Of a stretch of DNA of 19,829 nt, positions 14,784-19,829 are shown one piece after another. The translations under genes were made by a program, and so were the position numbers. The notes below the pieces were generated by a model. It saw only the letters and a list, made by a program, of their open reading frames with translations. It did no database searches and had not been told where the DNA came from. Each line of letters opens with the position of its first letter. Positions within the stretch are counted from its first letter, which is position 1. Where the stretch lies: assembly GCA_009920815.1 (NCBI GenBank), contig RFZH01000022.1, forward strand, positions 1 to 19,829, in the 5' to 3' direction. The stretch is from Paracoccaceae bacterium (lineage in GTDB: Bacteria > Pseudomonadota > Alphaproteobacteria > Rhodobacterales > Rhodobacteraceae).

Positions 14784-15536
14784 ATGGAATTATCTGGCAA
14801 ACACGCATTGGTCACGGGGGGTGGCACGGGGATCGGTTTGGCCATTGCGCGATCACTAGCGGCCGCAGGCGCAGAGGTGACAATCACGGGACGTCGGTTG
14901 GACGTTTTGCAACAGGTTGCAGGGGGACGCATTCACGCCGCCGCAATGGACGTCACAGACGAAGCGGCCCAGATCGAGACCATCGCAAACGCTGTCGCTG
15001 CGCGTGGTCCAATCCAAATCTGCGTCGCAAATGCAGGCATTGCCGAAGGGCGCACATTGCAAAAAACCGATCTAGAGTTTTGGCGCAAGATCATGGCAAC
15101 CAACCTTGATGGGGCATTTGTCACAATACGTGAAGCCATGCGCTCCATGACCACCACAGATTGGGGACGTGTGATTGCCGTTTCTTCCATCGCAGGGGTC
15201 AAAGGATTAAAAGGCGCAGGTGCATACAGCGCGTCGAAACATGCCGTCATCGGATTGATCCGGTCCTATTCAGAGGAATTCATGGGCGGCCCCATCACAT
15301 TCAACGCAATCTGCCCTGCCTATGTCGATACTGACATTGTCACCCGTAACGTTGAGGCCATTAAAACCCGGGCGGGTGTGTCCCAAGACGACGCGATGTC
15401 GATGATGACATCACAAAACCGCCACGGTCGTTTGATCGCCGCCGATGAAATCGCACGAACCGCGCTTTGGCTCTGTGATCCTGCATCAGGATCGGTAAAC
15501 GGACAAACAATTGAAATCGCAGGTGGCCAAGTATGA
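14784..15536 (+). CDS. Short-chain dehydrogenase/reductase (SDR)
   Basis: A 250-residue classical SDR using NAD(P)H on a Rossmann fold. Visible motifs are the nucleotide-binding TGGGTGIG (11-18), NAG (83-85), Asn107 and the catalytic Ser135, Tyr148 and Lys152 (VSSIAG and YSASK), with a C-terminal GQTIEIAGGQV. Arg37-Arg38 after strand two hints at NADP preference. ATG 14784, with ACGGGG upstream, matches SDR N-termini; an upstream GTG at 14694 would add 30 residues of non-family sequence. Its stop overlaps the kynU start by four bases (ATGA), so the two are translationally coupled. That coupling places it in tryptophan/kynurenine or anthranilate breakdown. A role as a 3-hydroxyacyl-CoA-type dehydrogenase in a downstream anthranilate-CoA route is possible, but the sequence alone does not prove it. 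Confidence 0.9.
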   Translation: MELSGKHALVTGGGTGIGLAIARSLAAAGAEVTITGRRLDVLQQVAGGRIHAAAMDVTDEAAQIETIANAVAARGPIQICVANAGIAEGRTLQKTDLEFWRKIMATNLDGAFVTIREAMRSMTTTDWGRVIAVSSIAGVKGLKGAGAYSASKHAVIGLIRSYSEEFMGGPITFNAICPAYVDTDIVTRNVEAIKTRAGVSQDDAMSMMTSQNRHGRLIAADEIARTALWLCDPASGSVNGQTIEIAGGQV

Positions 15537-16726
15537 CCGATTTTGCATGGACAAAAGCACAGTTTCACCTGCCCGAAGGCATGGTTTATCTGGATGGAAA
15601 TTCATTGGGGCCCCTGCCGGTGCACGCAGCTGACCATGTTTCGTCAATGATGCGTGACGAATGGGGGGATATGTTAATCACGGGCTGGAACAAAGCAGGC
15701 TGGATGGCCAAGTCTAAATCCCTCGGCGACCGTATTGGCCGGTTGATTGGTGCCGAAACAGGCCAGGTGATGATCGGCGATACGCTCTCTATCAAGGTCT
15801 ATCAGGCATTGGCCAGCGCTCTTGCGCTGCGTCCTGGTCGTCGTGTTATATTGTCGGATAAGGGAAACTTTCCCTCTGATCTCTATATGGCGCAAGGGCT
15901 GATCAAATCATTGGGCGCAGGCCATGAATTGCGGGTTGTCGCACCAGAGGATATCTATGACGCGATCACCGATGACGTTGCCGTGACCTTGATCACCGAG
16001 GTCGATTATCGCACAGGTCGCCGTCACAACATGGCAGACCTAACCCAGCGGGCGCATGATATGGGTGCCCTGACCATCTGGGATCTGGCACATTCGGCCG
16101 GCGCGGTTGATGTTGACCTTGCGGGCGTGGGCGCAGATTTTGCAGTTGGATGTAGCTACAAATACCTCAACGGTGGACCCGGGGCGCCCGCGTTCATCTA
16201 TGTCAAACCTGCCTTGGCAGATCACGTCGAACCCGCATTGTCAGGATGGTTGGGACATATTGCACCGTTTGATTTCGACCTAGAATATCGATCGGGCGCT
16301 GGAATAGATCGTATGCGCGTGGGCACACCACCGGTCATTGCGATGGCGTCCTTGGCGGCCGCTCTAGACATTTGGGATCAGGTTAATATGACTGAGGTGC
16401 GCGTAAAATCATGCGCCCTGACGCAACAGTTCATTGATGGGATCGAAGCCACCTGCCCCATGTTAACGCTTGCATCTCCGCGCGATCCAGCCCAGCGCGG
16501 ATCACAAGTGAGCTTTCGCTTTGATCATGGATATGCCGCCATGCAGGCATGTATCGCGGCTGGTGTGGTTGGTGATTTTCGGGCCCCAGACATTATGCGA
16601 TTTGGTTTTACGCCACTGTTTATTGATGCATCAGATGTCGACGAAGCCATCAAACGCATCGCCCATGTTATGCACGCCCGCCTGTGGGATGATCCAAAAT
16701 ACAGTGTCCGCAACACCGTCACATGA
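15533..16726 (+). CDS. kynU: Kynureninase
   Basis: A 397-residue PLP enzyme of the aminotransferase class V fold, which hydrolyses L-kynurenine to anthranilate and L-alanine. The family start VYLDGNSLGPLP (18-29) is diagnostic. The PLP environment is visible as WDLAHSAGA (183-191, with Asp184 and His187) and the Schiff-base lysine Lys210 in GCSYKYLNGGPGAP. SGWLGH and RVGTPPVIAMASL later in the chain are also typical, and RFGFTPLF near the end holds the conserved C-terminal arginine. Length is normal and there is no damage. The start codon overlaps the SDR stop. kynA follows after 251 bp with its own probable control region. The formamidase (KynB or similar) that would supply kynurenine is not in the window. 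Confidence 0.97.
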   Translation: MTDFAWTKAQFHLPEGMVYLDGNSLGPLPVHAADHVSSMMRDEWGDMLITGWNKAGWMAKSKSLGDRIGRLIGAETGQVMIGDTLSIKVYQALASALALRPGRRVILSDKGNFPSDLYMAQGLIKSLGAGHELRVVAPEDIYDAITDDVAVTLITEVDYRTGRRHNMADLTQRAHDMGALTIWDLAHSAGAVDVDLAGVGADFAVGCSYKYLNGGPGAPAFIYVKPALADHVEPALSGWLGHIAPFDFDLEYRSGAGIDRMRVGTPPVIAMASLAAALDIWDQVNMTEVRVKSCALTQQFIDGIEATCPMLTLASPRDPAQRGSQVSFRFDHGYAAMQACIAAGVVGDFRAPDIMRFGFTPLFIDASDVDEAIKRIAHVMHARLWDDPKYSVRNTVT

Positions 16727-16744
16727 TAAAATAAATACTACTTA

Positions 16745-16790
16745 TCAATTACTTATTGAATCAACTTGATGCAAAATTATCACGTTGATT
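16745..16790 (+). promoter_or_regulatory. Repeated palindromes in the kynU-kynA gap, candidate operator
   Basis: Three palindromic elements lie close together: TCAAT-N5-ATTGA (16745-16759), ATCAA-C-TTGAT (16760-16770) and ATCA-CGT-TGAT (16779-16789). The last two share the pattern ATCAnnTTGAT with starts 19 bp apart, close to two helical turns. TTGATT (16785-16790) at their edge could serve as a -35 element, but no convincing -10 follows. Lrp/AsnC-type regulators such as KynR control kynurenine genes in pseudomonads; a similar protein could bind here, though this is inference. Confidence 0.5.
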
Positions 16791-16819
16791 TTAACATTTT
16801 CTTTTGCTAGCGTTTAGGT

Positions 16820-16927
16820 ATGCAAAGCCATTTGTTTGATAAAACGTCGAAAATTGCAATTACGCGCCCCAACGCTTGGATCGCGGTTTGGCGAAAATTG
16901 GCCATGGTGGGCGCGCTGAATACCTAG
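16820..16927 (+). CDS. Candidate 35-residue leader peptide with two Trp codons upstream of kynA
   Basis: An open frame begins at ATG 16820 and ends at TAG 16927, 50 bp before kynA. The product has 35 residues with tryptophans at 20 and 24 (context RPNAWIAVWRKL). It is not similar to any protein I recognise. RNA pairing options bracket the Trp codons: CGCGCCC (16863-16869) with GGGCGCG (16909-16915), CCAA (16869-16872) with TTGG (16876-16879), and TGGC (16889-16892) with GCCA (16901-16904). These are mutually competing, as expected if ribosome position decides the fold. A leader that senses tryptophan, in the manner of TnaC of the E. coli tryptophanase operon, would suit a gene for tryptophan breakdown. 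Against this, the Shine-Dalgarno match is poor (AGG only one base from the ATG) and a frame of this length can occur by chance. Confidence 0.35.
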   Translation: MQSHLFDKTSKIAITRPNAWIAVWRKLAMVGALNT

Positions 16928-16936
16928 CTGCATGAT

Positions 16937-16955
16937 CATTCACAACTATTGAATG
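16937..16955 (+). promoter_or_regulatory. Small hairpin between the leader frame and the kynA ribosome site
   Basis: CATTCA (16937-16942) pairs with TGAATG (16950-16955) around a 7-base loop, ending seven bases before the kynA ribosome site GGAAAGG (16962-16968). No T-tract follows, so it is not a terminator. It could influence ribosome access. Confidence 0.35.
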
Positions 16956-16977
16956 AAACGCGGAAAGGTAAATTTCA

Positions 16978-17763
16978 ATGACATCCTATGATCCTGCCCA
17001 AGACGGGGCACACACGTCATTCGCCAATGACATGTCCTATGGTGCATATTTGCATCTTGATACGATATTAAACGCGCAATTCCAGCTGAGTGATGCGCAT
17101 GATGAAATGCTCTTCATTATTCAACATCAAACTTCAGAGCTTTGGTTGAAACTTGTTGTTCACGAATTAAATTCGGCACGTCGCGCGATGGAAACCGACC
17201 AGATTGAACAGACCTTCAAAATGCTTACGCGTGTGGGTCGCATCTTTGAACAACTCAATAATGCGTGGGATGTTCTGCGCACAATGACCCCCAACGAATA
17301 CACGCGTTTTCGCAAAAGCTTGGGCAAATCCTCGGGATTTCAATCAGCGCAATATCGCGAGGTTGAATTCATCTTGGGCAATCGCAATCTGAACATGCTT
17401 GCCGTGCATTCCCACGACCCCACGCTAAAGCGACGTTTGATTATGGAATTAGAACGCCCAAGTCTTTATTCGGTGGCCTGTACGCTTTTGGAAAATACGG
17501 GCCCCCAATGTGCGACGCACAAAGATGCATGGTTAGAAGTATATCGCGCCCCGGATCGATATTGGACCCTGTACCAACTGGCGGAAAAACTTGTTGATTT
17601 AGAAGATTATTTGCGCCGCTGGCGGTTTAACCATGTGACAACTGTCACGCGGATTATCGGCCAAAAACGCGGCACAGGTGGCACCAGTGGGACAGCTTAT
17701 CTGAAAAAAATGTTAGAGGTCGTTTTATTTCCAGACCTGTGGGACATTCGAACCGATTTGTGA
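16978..17763 (+). CDS. kynA: Tryptophan 2,3-dioxygenase
   Basis: A 261-residue heme enzyme that opens the indole ring of L-tryptophan with O2 to give N-formyl-L-kynurenine, the first step of tryptophan breakdown. The family active site is complete: FIIQHQTSELWLK (46-58) with His50, RFRKSLGKSSGFQS (110-123) with the substrate-binding arginine, FNHVTTVTRIIG with the axial heme ligand His219, and GTGGTSGTAYLKK with the Thr that binds the substrate amino group. The length is close to bacterial relatives of about 260-290 residues. ATG 16978 has GGAAAGG nine bases upstream. It follows kynU but after a 251-bp gap with palindromes and a possible leader frame, so it likely has its own promoter. Its stop lies 2 bp from the convergent amidotransferase stop. 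Confidence 0.98.
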   Translation: MTSYDPAQDGAHTSFANDMSYGAYLHLDTILNAQFQLSDAHDEMLFIIQHQTSELWLKLVVHELNSARRAMETDQIEQTFKMLTRVGRIFEQLNNAWDVLRTMTPNEYTRFRKSLGKSSGFQSAQYREVEFILGNRNLNMLAVHSHDPTLKRRLIMELERPSLYSVACTLLENTGPQCATHKDAWLEVYRAPDRYWTLYQLAEKLVDLEDYLRRWRFNHVTTVTRIIGQKRGTGGTSGTAYLKKMLEVVLFPDLWDIRTDL

Positions 17764-17765
17764 CC

Positions 17766-18539
17766 TCAGGCAGATTTCAGCTGCCCACGCTCACCCTTTG
17801 CCCATGAATGAACGGCCGCACCAAAGGCAGTGAATAAGGGACGCGACACAGGATCCGCTTGCGCATTCCATTCAGGATGCCATTGCACCGAAAGCGTAAA
17901 GCCTGGCGCGTCTTTGACATATATCGCCTCTGGTGTGCCATCGGGGGCATGGCCATCAATGGCGATGCGCGGGCCAGCGATCTTGATACCCTGCCCGTGC
18001 AAGGTGTTTGTCATCACTGTTTTCGCCCCCAAGACACGATGAAACACACCGTTTTCCGAAAAAGTCACTTCGTGCCTAAGTGCGAATTTTTCCTCAAGCG
18101 TGCCGTCGGGGGGCATACGGTGGTTCATCCGCCCCGGCAGATCCCGGATTTCGGGGTGCAGGCTGGATCCCATCGCAACTGCAACCTCTTGGAATCCGCG
18201 ACAAATGCCAAAAATCGGCTGGCCACGGTCGACACAGGCGCGGATTAAATTCAAGGAAATTCCGTCACGGTCGCGGTCAAAGGCGCCATGCGCTGGCGTT
18301 TCTTCTTCACCATACTCGCTGGGATGCACGTTGGCACGGCCCCCCGTGAACAAAAACCCGTCACAGGTTGCCAATAGATCATCAATATCAATCATCGACG
18401 GCGCGGTCGGAACAATCAGCGGCAAACACCCTGTGACCTTGGCAATCGCCTCAACATTTATATGGGCAGCCCCATGGACCATAAATTGATCATTGATCAG
18501 GTGTTGATTGCTAATAATTCCAACGATGGGTCGTTTCAT
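17766..18539 (-). CDS. Class I glutamine amidotransferase-like hydrolase (gamma-Glu-GABA hydrolase / peptidase C26 type)
   Basis: A 257-residue cytoplasmic hydrolase of the PuuD-like peptidase C26 family, which cleaves gamma-glutamyl amides such as gamma-glutamyl-GABA. The catalytic triad is visible: Cys113 in the nucleophile elbow FGICRGFQE, and His221 and Glu223 in QWHPEW. FLFTGGRANVHPSEYG (63-78) is the family oxyanion region, and NTLHGQGI is a further mark. The start at 18539 follows a GAGG site and begins MKRPIVGI, as usual. It converges on kynA with only 2 bp between the stop codons, so no terminator separates them. PuuD proper works in putrescine breakdown, but none of the other puu genes is in view, so the substrate could be another gamma-glutamyl compound. 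Confidence 0.92.
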   Translation of the reverse strand: MKRPIVGIISNQHLINDQFMVHGAAHINVEAIAKVTGCLPLIVPTAPSMIDIDDLLATCDGFLFTGGRANVHPSEYGEEETPAHGAFDRDRDGISLNLIRACVDRGQPIFGICRGFQEVAVAMGSSLHPEIRDLPGRMNHRMPPDGTLEEKFALRHEVTFSENGVFHRVLGAKTVMTNTLHGQGIKIAGPRIAIDGHAPDGTPEAIYVKDAPGFTLSVQWHPEWNAQADPVSRPLFTAFGAAVHSWAKGERGQLKSA

Positions 18540-18620
18540 TTTGTGCCTCTAGGTTGAGGCATCAATATCCGCTCTATTCGTTAAAATCAATTGACCTGTT
18601 GAAAAAACAGATTGCGAAAT

Positions 18621-18650
18621 GAAAAAGGGCGACACTGGTGCATCGCCCCC
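18621..18650 (-). terminator. Rho-independent terminator of the surface lipoprotein gene
   Basis: GGGCGA (18627-18632) pairs with TCGCCC (18643-18648) around a 10-base loop. On the minus strand the stem is followed by five T residues. It lies 14-44 bp after the lipoprotein stop codon and before the amidotransferase start. Confidence 0.75.
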
Positions 18651-18664
18651 CTTAGACAGAGATA

Positions 18665-19681
18665 TCACTTGGCCGGATCTTTATCAGCCGTGAAATAGCC
18701 GTAACCAGTGAATTTCGACGACGTCAATCCCATCGTACCACCAATTTGGTTAGCTTCTGGCCCAAAAAGGCCACCGCTATAACTCCCCTTATCTTCGGCA
18801 TCTAAACCAAATTGCTGCTGGAAGGCCTGATCGGGTGACATCACACCAGCAAATTCCCCATTCGCATTGATGTCGGTGGCATCAAGAGACACGGTCCCAC
18901 TTAAATCCGATGGCGAAGTTCCGACTCCATTGGTATAGCTTAGACTATTTAAATTACCTGATATGCTTTCACTTAGGAAATCGACACTCATCCCTAATTC
19001 TCCCCTTACAAGGATTTCGCGCAACACTTGTGTAGAATAGCCATTTACAGGAACCAACTTAAGTTCTGCACTGCCTGAATAGGTGGCAGCGGCGTTGCCC
19101 GCGACATCAGCAAACGCGGTTTGTGCACCAACTACTGCAAAACCATGTTTTGCCACGGTTGCGTCCGGACTATCCACACCATATTCCCACACTTGCAAAT
19201 AATTTGAATTATTGGCATCCAGCGCAGACGCCAGATTTTCTCCGCCGTATGGTGTCAGATAGATTAAATCATCTGTAAGTTTGTTAAAATCAGGGTTTTT
19301 AGTCGTATTGTACCCACTCCCGTCGCTGAGCCGATCACCCGACACAAAATTGTAAGTAACGCCATCGACAATCATAACCGCTTCACCATCCGCACCTTTT
19401 GAAATTGCAAAAGTCGCGGTTTCGGTTGATGTTTTATGAGCGTCGTAATCAAGCGCCATGCCAGAAACCAACCCAGTTTGCGCCGTTAGTGTGGTACCTG
19501 CCGTGTTTATGTCTCCCATATTTCCAGCATCATTCGCAAAAACATGCGTTGTCGTTAATTGCTGCTGTGACACCTGATTGTTCAGTTTATTACCTGATTG
19601 CGTTGTATCCGTACCGCTTCCAGAAGAACACGCTGACAATAAAGCGATCGATGAACATAAAGTAAAATATAAGTTTTTCAT
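18665..19681 (-). CDS. Surface-type lipoprotein with TbpB-like beta-barrel C-terminus
   Basis: A 338-residue lipoprotein. The signal peptide ends in the lipobox LLSAC, with Cys18 as the lipidated residue, followed by a flexible Ser/Gly/Thr/Gln-rich stretch. The final 40 residues read like the barrel domain of transferrin-binding protein B: GSYSGGLFGPEANQIGG, then a Phe/Tyr-rich strand ending YGYFTADK. The equivalent GxFYGPxAxExGG stretch is the hallmark of TbpB_B_D domains and of Slam-dependent surface lipoproteins. The protein is short for TbpB and has one barrel at most, like the 'transferrin-binding protein-like solute-binding' group. The ligand is unknown; in a marine bacterium a transferrin role is unlikely, and heme or another metal complex is possible. 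No TonB receptor or Slam gene lies within the window. The start has AAGGAAAAGAAA upstream. Confidence 0.8.
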   Translation of the reverse strand: MKNLYFTLCSSIALLSACSSGSGTDTTQSGNKLNNQVSQQQLTTTHVFANDAGNMGDINTAGTTLTAQTGLVSGMALDYDAHKTSTETATFAISKGADGEAVMIVDGVTYNFVSGDRLSDGSGYNTTKNPDFNKLTDDLIYLTPYGGENLASALDANNSNYLQVWEYGVDSPDATVAKHGFAVVGAQTAFADVAGNAAATYSGSAELKLVPVNGYSTQVLREILVRGELGMSVDFLSESISGNLNSLSYTNGVGTSPSDLSGTVSLDATDINANGEFAGVMSPDQAFQQQFGLDAEDKGSYSGGLFGPEANQIGGTMGLTSSKFTGYGYFTADKDPAK

Positions 19682-19745
19682 TTTCTTTTCCTTAAAAATA
19701 GAAAGGCAGTCCTAGGCCCTCTACTTTGTAGGCGATCAGACAAAA

Positions 19746-19781
19746 CGTTATCGAAGCGTTATCGGATCGTGCGCTAGCGCA
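19746..19781 (-). promoter_or_regulatory. Direct repeats and palindrome upstream of the surface lipoprotein
   Basis: CGTTATCG occurs twice (19746-19753 and 19757-19764) with an 11-bp period, about one helical turn. It is followed by the perfect 12-bp palindrome TGCGCTAGCGCA (19770-19781). The set lies 65-100 bp upstream of the lipoprotein start in an otherwise AT-rich stretch. The repeats fit a cooperative regulator site; the regulator is unknown. Confidence 0.4.
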
Positions 19782-19829
19782 GAAAAAAGTTAAAAAATCA
19801 TAAATTTGAAAACAAAATATCAAAATTGT

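Noticed and set aside
16860..16977. Classical trp-type attenuator with an intrinsic terminator before kynA
   Set aside because: The GC-rich pairing at 16863-16915 and the small hairpin at 16937-16955 are not followed by a T-tract, so a standard attenuation terminator is absent. Only a TnaC-like or Rho-dependent mechanism remains possible.

Overview
The window reads as chromosomal DNA of an alphaproteobacterium, most likely a marine Rhodobacterales (Roseobacter-group) species. The basis is family-level recognition of the proteins: a DUF3422 protein, a one-piece PntA next to PntB, a YeeE/YedE thiosulfate-type transporter, an exported MBL/rhodanese pair and a kynurenine-pathway cluster. Moderate GC content and AT-rich intergenic gaps fit this. 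No phage, IS element, integrase or CRISPR array was seen. Coding density is high, and no gene-free stretch exceeds about 250 bp.

Layout. (1) 1-485: 3' end of a PfkB-family sugar or nucleoside kinase, then tRNA-Gly(GCC) with its terminator. (2) 756-2328, plus strand: an RraA-family protein followed by the permease RarD. (3) 2413-3889, minus: cytochrome b561 then an aldo/keto reductase, ending in a good terminator. (4) 3956-6970, minus: a tight catabolic operon of M20 amidohydrolase, BKACE (DUF849) beta-keto acid cleavage enzyme and a cytoplasmic TolB-like propeller. (5) 7199-8269, plus: YeeE/YedE transporter, overlapping tail-to-tail with a DUF3422 membrane-anchored protein (8205-9485, minus). 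(6) 9734-14646, minus: pntA-pntB, preceded in the same direction by an exported metallo-beta-lactamase-fold protein, an exported rhodanese and an isoprenylcysteine-methyltransferase-like membrane protein. (7) 14784-17763, plus: SDR dehydrogenase, kynU and kynA. (8) 17766-18539, minus: class I glutamine amidotransferase of the gamma-Glu-GABA hydrolase type. (9) 18665-19681, minus: a surface-type lipoprotein with a TbpB-like barrel end.

How the genes work together. The kynurenine cluster would convert tryptophan to N-formylkynurenine (KynA) and kynurenine to anthranilate and alanine (KynU). The formamidase that joins these steps is not in the window. The 251-bp gap before kynA holds repeated palindromes and a 35-codon open frame with two Trp codons, a possible tryptophan-responsive leader and the most interesting regulatory candidate here. 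The M20-BKACE operon looks like the hydrolytic and cleavage steps for an unidentified amino-acid-derived substrate. The MBL protein has lost the canonical first zinc motif (HxHxDH replaced by NENGQGH) while keeping the other metal-ligand motifs. It is exported together with a rhodanese, which suggests an uncharacterised periplasmic module, possibly sulfur-related.
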